From CAVQBP01 sp963740945 (GTDB lineage Bacteria; Bacteroidota; Ignavibacteria; Ignavibacteriales; Ignavibacteriaceae), in NCBI GenBank assembly GCA_963740945.1, contig CAVUGE010000030.1, positions 1 through 64,000 of the forward strand: a stretch of 64,000 nt of DNA, read 5' to 3'. The notes under the pieces were generated by a model that did not search any database, was not told where the DNA came from, and saw only the letters and a program-made list of their open reading frames with translations. Below are positions 17,736-27,412 of this stretch, piece by piece. Position 1 is the first letter of the stretch; each line of letters starts with the position of its first letter. The position numbers were made by a program, and so were the translations under genes.

Positions 17736-18757
17736 CTTAGCTTAACTTGTTCTTTTTCTAACTTTAATAATTCTTTCCAGATACTTGTTTTAATTTTTAT
17801 ATTTTCATTCCTCTTGGTATTTATATTAAAAATACTGCGTTTAATAGCTGTGATTAATGATTTTTGAATACTGTAGTAAGATAAACCTTCAGCTTCTTTT
17901 AATATTGAGGGGATAGTAGTTTTTTTATCAAATGTAAATTGACCATTTTTTAAGGTCAATTCAACAAGATCTTTTATTTGCTGTTTATTGGGTAAATCCA
18001 TTTTTATTTTTATATCGAACCTTCTCAATAAAGCATCATCTATCATCTCTACCTGATTAGTAGCAGCAATAATAATACTATTCTGCTGCAGATAATCGAA
18101 CAACTGTAAAATTGTATTTACTATTCTTTTCATCTCACCATGGTCCTGATCATAATCCCTTATTTTTCCAAGCGAATCGAACTCATCGATGAAAATTATG
18201 GAATCTTCTACTGTAGCCTGTCTAAATACCTTAGCTAAATTTTTACTCGTCTCTCCTAATTTCGATGAAACAATGGCCCCAAGATTTATTACATACATCA
18301 TTTTTTCAAGTTCACCTGCGAGTACATAGGAAGCTAATGTTTTTCCACATCCGGATGGACCATAAAACAATATTTTATTAGATATTGGTAACTGTAAATC
18401 ATTTAATAAATCTTTTGATTTATGTTCTTTAATAAAGAATTCAAGCTGTTCTTGTACCTCTTTCCCTGCAATTAGATTCTTAAATTTGTATTCCGATGTA
18501 ATTTTCTCAAGAATTAATTCATTTAACTCACGATCTTCTATCCTTGTAAAATAGGAAGGGCTTCCGACAAGTTTTGGACCACTATTATGTTCATTCCTAA
18601 TAGCATCCTTTAAAATAGACTGCAGCTGCAAAGCATAATTAGTCTTCTTTGTTTGCTTTGCATACTCAATTAATTCATTTAATGCAGCCTTGAATTTTTC
18701 TTGATCATTCTCAAGACCGAATTTAACAAGTTCCTTTATGTAGTTATTCTGTGACAT
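17732..18757 (-). CDS. AAA+ ATPase, IetA-like partner of the subtilase
   Basis: A 341-residue AAA+ ATPase with one ATP-binding module: Walker A GPSGCGKT at 133-140, Walker B IIFIDEFDS at 187-195, sensor 1 AATNQ at 231-235 and the arginine finger region LLRRFD at 243-248. Before the module lie about 120 residues of helical sequence. The C-terminal helical lid is complete. Small AAA proteins of this form accompany subtilases in IetAS, where the ATPase is thought to hold back or direct the protease. Its stop shares the bases TTAA with the stop of the protease gene on the other strand. The promoter must lie in the gap above 18757, separate from the TIR/protease operon, so the two partners can be controlled independently. 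Confidence 0.85.
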   Translation of the reverse strand: MSQNNYIKELVKFGLENDQEKFKAALNELIEYAKQTKKTNYALQLQSILKDAIRNEHNSGPKLVGSPSYFTRIEDRELNELILEKITSEYKFKNLIAGKEVQEQLEFFIKEHKSKDLLNDLQLPISNKILFYGPSGCGKTLASYVLAGELEKMMYVINLGAIVSSKLGETSKNLAKVFRQATVEDSIIFIDEFDSLGKIRDYDQDHGEMKRIVNTILQLFDYLQQNSIIIAATNQVEMIDDALLRRFDIKIKMDLPNKQQIKDLVELTLKNGQFTFDKKTTIPSILKEAEGLSYYSIQKSLITAIKRSIFNINTKRNENIKIKTSIWKELLKLEKEQVKLS

Positions 18758-19442
18758 TATAATTTATAAGAAGGTTGTAATAAATTCCTAAATTCCATCA
18801 ACAAAGTCAATTATTCCATCTCCTTATATTGATATAACTTAAAATTTATTTTTCCCCAGCAAAACCATAGGAAGCAAATTTAAATCTATTTCTGAAAATT
18901 ACAAAGATTAAAATGTAAAGAAAACAATGGGATTAATTTATAACGCCTTTGAAGAAATGCATTATACTATCCATTATTGTATAATTATCTCCCATAGTGA
19001 CAGTATTATGTAACAATAAAGGTAATTTGGACTGATATTTTGAACAAAAATCTATCAAGTACTGATACTGAGATTAAAGAAATCTTATTCGAAAGTGGAA
19101 ATTAAATCTTTCAACTATATACTGGATGAGAAAGATGTATAGGAGTAATTGGTAAGAAATGTTCTATTTTGAGAATAACGCCTCTCAACCCCCCATTTTT
19201 AAAGTTAAAATATTTTAGTCATACCTAACTATGCCTCACCCGGAGTTTGTTTCAAAAACCAATAGTTGAGAGGCTGTTTTTAAACAAAAATAGGAAATTA
19301 AAAGAACACTTCTTCCCAAAAAATAGAAGTTTTGATGCTTGGTAGAAATTTGATTATTCATGTAGGGTATGTAGGAGGGATTCATTGGATTAAACGATAG
19401 CACTATTTCGGCGACATTAAATTGATGGATAATTCTAGTCCC
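18758..19442. other. Intergenic, 685 bp, holds repeat copy 2
   Basis: Between the AAA ATPase start and the 3' end of the giant helicase there is no supported gene. The stretch holds structured repeat copy 2 (19156-19289). Short open frames around 18900-19130 have no ribosome binding site or familiar sequence and may be gene remains. Confidence 0.55.
19156..19289 (+). repeat. Structured palindromic repeat, copy 2
   Basis: Core 19180-19274 starts GCCTCTCAAC and ends GTTGAGAGGC, a perfect 10-bp inverted pair. The middle holds CATACCTAACTATGCCTCACC as in copies 3 and 4 apart from length. The flanks GAAATGTTCTATTTTGAGA on the left and GTTTTTAAACAAAAA on the right match copy 1. Copies 1 and 2, in direct orientation, enclose the mod-to-ATPase defence block. 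Confidence 0.87.
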
Positions 19443-22400
19443 CTATTTGCCTGGTAAAATGTATCGCATGTCTTTATTTATGATTAAATTGATTTCAATA
19501 GCATAGTCAATTCCGGTTTGTATTGCTTGCTCTACATTTCCACCTTTACGAGTAAAGCCGAATATATGTGCAGCCTCTTTTACCAGATCATCTTGAGGAA
19601 GACTTATTTGATTATTTAAAACCTCTTTAATTCCATTTGCAATCTCTTCTTTTGCTAAATCTTCAGCATTTCTTTTTTGATCATCTTCTCCGGGGACTCG
19701 AAATGTATCGTAACTTTCCGGTTCTTGTATACTCAACCAATAAAATACAGCATCGTTTTGTGTGGTACATTTAAACTGCAATTGGGAATATAAACTTGAT
19801 AGATATTCATTTAATCTAGCTCCCAGTCGTGAAATGCCCCATGCATTCAAAACCCTTCTTGACAAAAGTGCATGACTGATAGGAGCTTCTATCTCCATCA
19901 CTTTTTGTATTTGACGAATTATTTTCGGTTTTACATATGAATCGAAAAATTCATCTGAGTTATTTAGAGATGATTTTTCAAGTTTACAGCTTTTATATTC
20001 CCTAAAACTATGTACCGGCTGAATTATTTGTTGGGTAATCCCTTGAAGTTTAACATCATTGTACTCTTTTCCTTTTGACCCGAGGGATTCAATTGTTTTA
20101 GTTTCATTATCTTGAATGACCAATTCTTTTTTTTGATTCAGCAAATTCTTTATTGCATGAATAATATCTTCTATAACTTTTTGTGGATTATCCCACCAAT
20201 CCGGTGACCATAATTTATAAATATTCCAGCCTAACATTCGAAGCACATCACTTTTAATAACTTCACGATCTTTTGCTGTTTTTGAATCAAGGTAACTCTT
20301 ACCGTCCGCAAGGATCCCCAAAATATATTCTGAATCTTTTTCAGGATTGACTATACCAATATCAATGCGAAATCCGGAACATCCTATATCCGTTTGTACT
20401 GAATAGCCACGCTTTTGAATTTCCTCCGCAACCATTTTTTCAAAATATCTGGGGATAGTTTTTTTAATAATATTTTTTTGCGGTAATACCCTTTTACCTT
20501 TCTCTGAATATTCAAGGAAAGCTTTTAATCCTGCAACCCCTTCAGAAGAAGTGCGGGAAATATCAATCTGGTCGGAGCGCAATGTTGAGTAAACCTTCAT
20601 TTCATATCTTGCTCTTGAAATGGCTACATTTAATCTTCTCCAGCCTCCATCTCTATTTAGAGGACCAAAATTTAGATATATTTCTCCATCTTTGTCTGGT
20701 CCATAACCTACCGAAAATAATATTATATCCCTCTCATCACCTTGTACATTTTCCAGGTTTTTAATGAATATCGGCTCAAACGATTCTAAAGCAATTTTTT
20801 CCAAATCAGGCCTCTTTTTAAATTCTTCATTCAGTATATCCTCAATTAAATTCTGTTGTGAGGCATTAAAAGTAACAATACCAATACTTTTTTTTAAGAG
20901 TATAGGATCGGACAGCCTAATGATGACCTCCTCTACAATTGCCTTAGCTTCAAAACTATTTTGACGTGTCTTCCCTCTATCATAATGACCGGGAACAAAT
21001 ATATTACTCACCTTTGTTGTTAAGTCATCAGGCGAAGGAAATGTTAATAGTTTATTTTCATAGTAGTTGGCGTTGCTAAAAGCAATCAAACTCTCGTGTT
21101 TACTTCTATAATGCCACAATAAATATTTTGACGGCATCGACAGAGCCAGGCAATCATCTAAGATACTCTCTAAATCTTCCTTATCTGCATTTTCTTCATC
21201 AAAATAATTAGTAGAGAAGAAATTGGTTGGAGGCATTTGTTTAGGATCGCCGACAACAATTACGTTCTCACCTCTCGCAATTGCTCCAACAGCTTCACAG
21301 GTAGGCATTTGTGACGCTTCATCAAAGATAACCAAATCAAATTTTGATTTATCTACTTCGAAATATTGTGCAACGGATATTGGACTCATCAACATACATG
21401 GACACATCCTCGGTAAAAGATTAGGAATTAAATCAAATAGTCTTCGAATAGACATACCCCGCCCGTTATTTCTAATAGCCCGCTGCAGAATTCCTACTTC
21501 AGAACTGTTAGAGGCTTCTACTGTGAAGGATGGAATTTTTGATGCAAGTACTGCAAACAGTTCGGCTTTAGTTAGCTCTTCAAAATATTTACTTTGCTGC
21601 TGAAACTTGTGGATTTTTCTTTCAAATAATTTTCCGTTAAATTCTGACAAACTGGAATCTTTGGAAATAATATATTCGGCGAAATGTTTATACAATGCCT
21701 TTTTAAAAGAAGCTAATACTTCCTCATTTTTTAGTCTCCCAAGTATGTAGGAATCTACTATTGGAGTTAAACCTGCTTCAACCGCTTTTTGTTTTATGCG
21801 GTTCCAGCTTGTCCAATCTCTTAAGGATTCAAGATTTACTAGCCAATTTTCTGCATTATGTAACCAATATTCGGTCCAATCTTGAGAAGTATCTTTTCCA
21901 GAAAAAAAATCTATCTTTAATAATTCGGATAAATTATCTTCTATTTCTTTCTGTTGATTGACAATATCTATATAGTCTAGTAGTATTTTTCTTTTATTGT
22001 TTAATGATGCTGAAGTTCCTCCCGATAATAAATCCGAAAGCTTACTTTTAATCTTTTTTACTTTTGATATATCCTCAATTAATAAAATTAGTATTTGATT
22101 AATTTGAATGCATAATTTGCAAATCCGAATAACCATTTCCCAGTCGGAATTACCGCTATTCCATAAAAAATCAAGGTTACCGGATAAAATTTCACTATTT
22201 TCATCTAAAAGCTTTTGCTCTTTCTGATAAAGAATCAATGTCTCTAAATATTTTACTACTCCGCTTTTATTAACCTTACTATCTTTTGAATGTAGTTTAA
22301 GAGTTTTAAGTAATTTGCTTTGTTCTAAATATCTCGGCAAAAACCATTTTTGAGATGCAGTATTCCATTCGGCCAATTTTTGTTCTGCTTCTAAATCCAA

Positions 22401-25304
22401 AACCTTTGTAGTGAAAGTACTTAATAACTTTTTTCTATAATTATCACGCTCATTACCGTGATTGGCTAAATCAATAATGTTATCGAGAGTCTTTCCCGGA
22501 TAAGGGGCATTTATTAATTGTAAAGGTATATCGGGCAAGCTTGTAATTGTTTCGGCAAATACCTTTAAATATTCTGTTTTCTCTTTGTTTAATGAGTTTC
22601 CATCAATCTCAAGCAATTCTGATAATTGTACTTTAGCTGCAATTTTCTGTTTTAATAATTCTATATATTCTGTAATAAGTTCTTGAGACTTAATTTTAAT
22701 CTGTTGACTATATGTAGTTAAACCGATTCCCGTTAAATTATGATTATGCGGATGTCCACAAATTGTCCCTGCATTTTGTAATTCTTCGATTAGGTCGCAA
22801 TACTCAATAAATTTCTCGTTTGTTAATGCTTCTATAAAGGCTTCCTCAAATTGAATATTATCGGGCAAATTATTGAACTCTGCGAATCTGGAAAAGGAAT
22901 CAAATAATGAAAAACCAAAAGGATACTTTTTGTGTAAAGCTTTCACATATTTATTTAATTCTGCTCGCTGTTGGTGTAATCGTTCCGCTTCTGTAGCAAA
23001 TTCCGCCGGCGAAGATTTCTTAACTGCCTCTGCAGTTCTTCGAAGTTGTTCTAGTGTTAATGATTTTTTCGTTTTATTAGAATGTAATTCCAGGCAAAAT
23101 GGAGCAAGCCCAATATCTGATAATCTTTTTTGAACAACTGAAAGTGCTGCCATTTTTTCAGCTACAAAAAGAACTTTTTTCCCTTGATATAATGCATTTG
23201 AAATAATATTAGTTATCGTCTGGGATTTCCCCGTTCCCGGAGGTCCATGCAGTATAAAACTTTTATCATCAGCTGCAGCACATATTGCTTCAAGTTGAGT
23301 TGAATCTGCACTAATAGGCAAAGCGATTTTAGAGGGATGATATTTATCGTCCGGATCTATTTCAACCGGTATTTCATTTGATTCCCATTCCAACTTACCT
23401 GTAATTAAACTTTTAACAATTTTGTTCTCTGAAAGTTTAGCTGCATTCATATGGATGTCATTCCACATGATGAATTTACTAAAGGAGAATATTCCCAGAA
23501 AAGCATGCTCTTCCAGATCCCATCTGGGTTGCGTCATTATTCTCCTTCTCATCCTATTAAATATCTGTATTACATCCACACCACTTTCATCCCTTGGAAG
23601 TTCCTCTAACCCATCTATCGTAATTCTGAAGTCTTGTTTTAGCATTTCCAACAAGGTGATATTCATTAAGGTGTCTTCTTCTCTGCTTCTAATTACATAA
23701 CCGGTTTGAGCAGATTTTCGAATTATTTCGATTGGTAAAAGTAAAATGGGAGCATAACGCGCTAATTCACTTTGAGGTGTTTCATACCATTTCAAAAAAC
23801 CAAGCGCCAAGTATAAAGTATTCGCTCCGTTTTCTTCCACGGATAAACGGGAGGTTCTATAAAGTTTGGTTAAGTTAAGTTTTAATTCTGAATCTGTTAA
23901 ATAGGTCCGAAGCCGCTTATTCGAGAGTTCAAACTTTAATAAATTGATAATTGGATCCGACATATTCAAAGCCGGATAGACACCTGATTTTATATTCGGA
24001 CTTACCCATTCTTCAGGTTTTGCTAAAATTTGAAATTCATCTCCACTAGCTAATGCATCTTCAAAAGTATTTAGATTTAATGATAACAGTTGAATGGTAC
24101 TTTGTGTAATTCTGAGATTGAGAAGATTATTCCTTAAACTTAAATCTAATAACTTGCGCTCCCACAATTTCTGCTTGGTAAATGAATTTGTTTCAATTAT
24201 ATTTTCTTTCCCCTTATCAATAATGCTTTCAGGCAGCTGACTTTCACGAACTGCGGTTTCTTTATCTTCAATAATCTCCCATCCGTTATTTGTTTTTATC
24301 CTTTGAGGAAGTGGCTTTATCCCGCTGTATCTCGATCTTTTTACATCAACAAATAGAATAAATTCCTCTTCCTTTACTAATTTATAGTTTGCCAAATTAA
24401 TTGATTCATCAAAGGATTGCGTATTACCGGCATTCATACAAACTGCTTCAACTAATATTATTTCATTTATTCCCGTAGCTGCACGTTTTTTTAATAAAGA
24501 AACATCATAACTAACACTATCTGAAAAAGTATCATCAACTAACCATGCTCCAACAAAAGCATGTCCTTTCATTATAATTAATAAAGGATTTAAACCAATA
24601 GCTTCAATACAGCATGCATATAAAATTGATATATCTATACAAGTAGCTAGTCTTTGAGAAAAAATAGTATCACATGTTCTTATTCGTTGACCTTCTTTCT
24701 CAAAACTTGCCGGAGGAGTACAATAAACTATTCCAAGATTTGCTATTGTTTCATATATTGCTCCTAACTGTTTTTTAACCCGGTCAGTATTAAAACTCTG
24801 GTAAGCATTAAATGATGGATCTCCGGTCCATTTTTTTAGAATTACCGAAGCATCTTTTATGATTTTCGATATTTCAGGATGGTTAGGGGTTACATAGGCA
24901 GCTAATATTTCAGGATAAGCTCCGATTCCATTCCATTGATCATAAGCCAAAACATCAACATTGTATTTCTCTTTAAATAAATCATTCCCTTTCGAAGAAA
25001 TTGAAAGTTGTAATTCCCCGGCAAGCCTTTCTGTAATTCCGGATAAAAAATGAGAGGAAAGAGTAATTCCATTCGCTTCAACTTCAATCCTTTGTTTTTG
25101 GGGAAGCATTTCAATGATATGTGTCCATTTATTTAAAAACTCAGGTTCACCTATTATTTCTAATTTCAAATCAAATAAGTCACTGTCCGAAGAGTTTTCA
25201 ATAATTACTTTTTTAACAATTGGAATTTTGTTTTGTTGAATTGCATAATTTGCAATAGGAGTATAAACAAGTTCAACCATTAGCGTTATAGGTGATAAAT
25301 TCAT
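19443..25304 (-). CDS. DUF4011/helicase/Vsr-like giant defence protein
   Basis: A single intact 1953-residue gene. Domains in order: a beta-rich N terminus; a transglutaminase-like segment at about 195-260 (RTCDTIFSQRLATCIDISI, later GHAFVGAW); the DUF4011 signature KQKLWERKLLDLSLRNNLLN near 378; a superfamily 1 helicase with Walker A HGPPGTGKSQT near 685, Walker B FDLVIFDEASQMP near 1325 and VVGDPKQMPPT near 1353; a Vsr-like nuclease near 1620-1710 (GFRIDIGIV, LADGKSY, LGWNIYKLWSPDWW); and a DUF3320-like end. Proteins of the DUF4011-helicase-Vsr design were reported as single-gene phage defence (Hhe in my memory of that survey). They would act on foreign DNA by unwinding and cutting. It stands alone; its start has a good match to the family. 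Domain limits are estimates by eye. Confidence 0.88.
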   Translation of the reverse strand: MNLSPITLMVELVYTPIANYAIQQNKIPIVKKVIIENSSDSDLFDLKLEIIGEPEFLNKWTHIIEMLPQKQRIEVEANGITLSSHFLSGITERLAGELQLSISSKGNDLFKEKYNVDVLAYDQWNGIGAYPEILAAYVTPNHPEISKIIKDASVILKKWTGDPSFNAYQSFNTDRVKKQLGAIYETIANLGIVYCTPPASFEKEGQRIRTCDTIFSQRLATCIDISILYACCIEAIGLNPLLIIMKGHAFVGAWLVDDTFSDSVSYDVSLLKKRAATGINEIILVEAVCMNAGNTQSFDESINLANYKLVKEEEFILFVDVKRSRYSGIKPLPQRIKTNNGWEIIEDKETAVRESQLPESIIDKGKENIIETNSFTKQKLWERKLLDLSLRNNLLNLRITQSTIQLLSLNLNTFEDALASGDEFQILAKPEEWVSPNIKSGVYPALNMSDPIINLLKFELSNKRLRTYLTDSELKLNLTKLYRTSRLSVEENGANTLYLALGFLKWYETPQSELARYAPILLLPIEIIRKSAQTGYVIRSREEDTLMNITLLEMLKQDFRITIDGLEELPRDESGVDVIQIFNRMRRRIMTQPRWDLEEHAFLGIFSFSKFIMWNDIHMNAAKLSENKIVKSLITGKLEWESNEIPVEIDPDDKYHPSKIALPISADSTQLEAICAAADDKSFILHGPPGTGKSQTITNIISNALYQGKKVLFVAEKMAALSVVQKRLSDIGLAPFCLELHSNKTKKSLTLEQLRRTAEAVKKSSPAEFATEAERLHQQRAELNKYVKALHKKYPFGFSLFDSFSRFAEFNNLPDNIQFEEAFIEALTNEKFIEYCDLIEELQNAGTICGHPHNHNLTGIGLTTYSQQIKIKSQELITEYIELLKQKIAAKVQLSELLEIDGNSLNKEKTEYLKVFAETITSLPDIPLQLINAPYPGKTLDNIIDLANHGNERDNYRKKLLSTFTTKVLDLEAEQKLAEWNTASQKWFLPRYLEQSKLLKTLKLHSKDSKVNKSGVVKYLETLILYQKEQKLLDENSEILSGNLDFLWNSGNSDWEMVIRICKLCIQINQILILLIEDISKVKKIKSKLSDLLSGGTSASLNNKRKILLDYIDIVNQQKEIEDNLSELLKIDFFSGKDTSQDWTEYWLHNAENWLVNLESLRDWTSWNRIKQKAVEAGLTPIVDSYILGRLKNEEVLASFKKALYKHFAEYIISKDSSLSEFNGKLFERKIHKFQQQSKYFEELTKAELFAVLASKIPSFTVEASNSSEVGILQRAIRNNGRGMSIRRLFDLIPNLLPRMCPCMLMSPISVAQYFEVDKSKFDLVIFDEASQMPTCEAVGAIARGENVIVVGDPKQMPPTNFFSTNYFDEENADKEDLESILDDCLALSMPSKYLLWHYRSKHESLIAFSNANYYENKLLTFPSPDDLTTKVSNIFVPGHYDRGKTRQNSFEAKAIVEEVIIRLSDPILLKKSIGIVTFNASQQNLIEDILNEEFKKRPDLEKIALESFEPIFIKNLENVQGDERDIILFSVGYGPDKDGEIYLNFGPLNRDGGWRRLNVAISRARYEMKVYSTLRSDQIDISRTSSEGVAGLKAFLEYSEKGKRVLPQKNIIKKTIPRYFEKMVAEEIQKRGYSVQTDIGCSGFRIDIGIVNPEKDSEYILGILADGKSYLDSKTAKDREVIKSDVLRMLGWNIYKLWSPDWWDNPQKVIEDIIHAIKNLLNQKKELVIQDNETKTIESLGSKGKEYNDVKLQGITQQIIQPVHSFREYKSCKLEKSSLNNSDEFFDSYVKPKIIRQIQKVMEIEAPISHALLSRRVLNAWGISRLGARLNEYLSSLYSQLQFKCTTQNDAVFYWLSIQEPESYDTFRVPGEDDQKRNAEDLAKEEIANGIKEVLNNQISLPQDDLVKEAAHIFGFTRKGGNVEQAIQTGIDYAIEINLIINKDMRYILPGK

Positions 25305-25720
25305 ATTCTTTTTTTATTCCTTCACATTATTATTAAAAAAGTCTATAAAGATCATCTAATAAATAAAATATTATTATGGGCCTATCCATTTAATACAGAT
25401 ACTAAATATAGCTTCGCACCTTAAGTCACACAAATGGTTTTCTAGGATATTTTATGCGTATTATAGAAATAAATTAGGGTAGTTGCCCACTTTTTTTTGA
25501 TGACCTTTTCAACTTAAATCGAAAAAAATTAACTTTCAATAAAATAATTTAAAAAGAAATAATTTTCGAAAGATAATTTTAATATTCAGAACAAAAAACT
25601 CTCACCTTTTTTAAAATATGCTGGAGATTTTATACATTAACGGCTAAATATAGACATTAAAAGAAAGAGGTGACAAAACAGCTCAATAAATATGTAGGTG
25701 TACAAAAACAAAGGAGAAAT
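25305..25720. other. Intergenic, 416 bp, divergent promoters only
   Basis: The gap between the divergent helicase and DinB genes is very AT-rich and shows no gene, repeat or hairpin that I can support. It must hold the promoters of both genes. The start at 25721 has AAAGGAG 6 bases upstream. Confidence 0.5.
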
Positions 25721-26161
25721 ATGAAAGCATTTTTTAAAGATATTTTTGACTACCATAATCATATTAATCAGAAACTTATAAAATTATTTTTTCTAAATTC
25801 AGATAATATTTCAGAAAGGAGCGTCTTTTTATTTTCTCATTCAATAAATGCTCATCAGATTTGGAATTGCAGAATTTTAAAAACAGATTCTGTTGGAGTT
25901 AATGATGTACATTCCATTGCTGTGTGTGAATCAATGAACGAAAAAAACTATATGAATTCTATGAAAATCATAGATCAATATGACTTTAGCGATAGAATTG
26001 AATATAGAACCTTTGATGGGAATCCATTTATAAATAGTGTTCAAGAAATATTGTTCCATATTTCTAATCACTTTAGTCATCATAGAGGTCAGATTATGGC
26101 AGATTTACGACAAAGTGGTATTGAACCGTTTATTACTGATTATATCTTTTTCAAAAGGTAA
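25721..26161 (+). CDS. DinB family protein
   Basis: A 146-residue four-helix-bundle protein of the DinB family. I prefer ATG 25721 over an earlier start at 25670, because AAAGGAG stands right before it and MKAFFKDIFDYHNHINQKLI is the usual family opening. The three metal-binding histidines are plausible in HSINAHQIWN (about residues 37-46) and in FHISNHFSHHRGQI near 112-125, the most typical DinB motif. DinB proteins bind a divalent metal and in part act as thiol-dependent S-transferases; the role of this one is unknown. It is a single gene between the giant helicase and a set of gene remains. Confidence 0.85.
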   Translation: MKAFFKDIFDYHNHINQKLIKLFFLNSDNISERSVFLFSHSINAHQIWNCRILKTDSVGVNDVHSIAVCESMNEKNYMNSMKIIDQYDFSDRIEYRTFDGNPFINSVQEILFHISNHFSHHRGQIMADLRQSGIEPFITDYIFFKR

Positions 26162-26287
26162 TTTCGCATCATCTGGAAAGAAGAAAGAAATCAAAAATAT
26201 AAAATAGCAGCTAAGCCTGAAAAAGACGTTTTTGTCCAATACTGTATTTATTCAAACCATCATTATTATTTAAGATAACAGCAAAAC

Positions 26288-26318
26288 TTGTCACAAATAT
26301 TTACTATATTTGTGACAA
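26288..26318. promoter_or_regulatory. 13-bp inverted repeat upstream of DUF6088 remnant
   Basis: TTGTCACAAATAT and ATATTTGTGACAA form a perfect 13-bp inverted pair around TTACT, just before the DUF6088 (AbiEi-like) gene at 26333. AbiEi-type antitoxins repress their own operon at inverted repeats, so this is the likely operator left behind. Role inferred from position. Confidence 0.6.
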
Positions 26319-26332
26319 AAGTTAGAGTATAA

Positions 26333-26548
26333 ATTCCAGAAGTTATTGAAAAATTGATACTTAATAAAATTAAAAAAGCCAGAAGGGGTTCGCTCTTTTT
26401 TATAGAAGATTTTATTACGAAAGCTAACAATGACGCAATTAGAAAAGCCCTCGAAAGATTAGTAAAATCCGGTGAACTTCAAAGAGTAGCAACCGGCATT
26501 TACGTTAGTCCTGAAAAAGATCCTGTAATTGTGAGCCATTCCACATAA
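26333..26548 (+). pseudogene. DUF6088 (AbiEi-like antitoxin) N-terminal fragment
   Basis: Encodes a winged-helix N terminus typical of DUF6088/AbiEi-type antitoxins: VIEKLILNKIKKARRGSLFF, ALERLVKSGELQRVATGIYV, SPEKDP. Complete members have about 200 residues; here only about 70 remain before the sequence jumps into a restriction-enzyme fragment near 26540. The expected start position has ATT at 26333 instead of ATG and the frame behind it begins with a stop, so even the start is damaged (TTG at 26354 would be the first usable codon). The operator-like repeat upstream is still perfect. The partner toxin is absent. Confidence 0.7.
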
Positions 26549-26549
26549 T

Positions 26550-26967
26550 TGCACATCGTAGTGATGTTGAATCTGAGCTTCAACATGATATCCCTGATCT
26601 TAACATGGTAATGATTCATAAATTTCTTGAAGAAGAGATTCAACACTCTGCTTCTTTAATGAAAGCTTATGTTGAAGAAGGTGTTGTCCCTGAATTCAAG
26701 CCTTTTCCTATCATCAACAAATCCGATAAAGTTTTAATTCTTATTGATGAAGCTCATCGCACGCAGGGCGGTGATATGAACGATAATTTATTTCATGCCT
26801 TCCCTGAGTCAACTAAAATCGCATTCACAGGTACTCCTTTATTAACTGAAAGACATAAAAAGAAAACTCATGAAAAGTTCGGCAATTTCATCGATACTTA
26901 TAAAATGAAAGATTATAGAATGGCTAAAAAAATACGGCGCCGGAATGGATTTATAGCTTTGATTTAA
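26550..26967 (+). pseudogene. Type I restriction enzyme HsdR fragment
   Basis: The frame encodes part of the helicase domain of a type I restriction subunit R. Visible are IIAHRSDVESELQHDIPDLN upstream of the first ATG, the Walker B/DEAH box LILIDEAHRTQGGDMNDN, AFPESTKIAFTGTPLL and FGNFIDTYKMKD. Intact HsdR is near 1000 residues; about 130 are left, with neither Walker A nor nuclease domain. It is joined on its left directly to the DUF6088 remnant. It is non-functional and shows a former type I system here or a scrap brought in by recombination. Confidence 0.8.
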
Positions 26968-26973
26968 TTTTTA

Positions 26974-27330
26974 CTATTTATTAACCTTTAATTGCTCTGC
27001 ATCCTCCACTACAATCTCTGGCTTCCCCTGATATTCCTTCACCTTCCCGGTAACCTCAACTTCTTTCCCTTCCAAACTTTCAACATCATGAAACTTTGAA
27101 GTATCACTTTTAAAGATAACTGCAGTAAAAGCATTATCCGGATATTCCCCTCCCATATTTATAAAGTAAGTTCCTGTTTTTGATAAGTAAACACCGCTGA
27201 CCGTATCAACAACAGCTACAGTTTTTCCGATATAGTTTGAAGCATCTTTAGCAGATATATTTTCCTGAGCATGATCAATCGAGATAAGTAAAAAAAATAA
27301 AACAAAAAAGAATAAAATTTTATTTTTCAT
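26974..27330 (-). CDS. Secreted OB-fold-like small protein
   Basis: A 118-residue exported protein. The first 21 residues are a signal peptide (hydrophobic core ILFFFVLFFLLIS, cut likely after DHA). The mature part, AKDASNYIGKTVAVVDTVSG, then EVTGKVKEYQGKPEIVVED, has the strand pattern of the secreted OB-fold family often annotated as DNA-binding or tRNA_anti-like, whose true ligands are unknown. AAGGAG lies 5-10 bases before the ATG. It is a single gene between restriction remains and an unknown small gene. Function cannot be given beyond export and fold. Confidence 0.75.
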   Translation of the reverse strand: MKNKILFFFVLFFLLISIDHAQENISAKDASNYIGKTVAVVDTVSGVYLSKTGTYFINMGGEYPDNAFTAVIFKSDTSKFHDVESLEGKEVEVTGKVKEYQGKPEIVVEDAEQLKVNK

Positions 27331-27412
27331 ATTAACTCCTTTCCATGGAAATAAATTTGATGTTAAAATATTTTAGGATAAGGTCTGCATAGTTGCATAA
27401 ATAAAATATTAC

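Noticed and set aside
20582..23700. Several plus-strand ORFs of 60-126 residues inside 19443-25304
   Set aside because: They are antisense shadows of the intact 1953-residue gene and have no start signals or family sequence.
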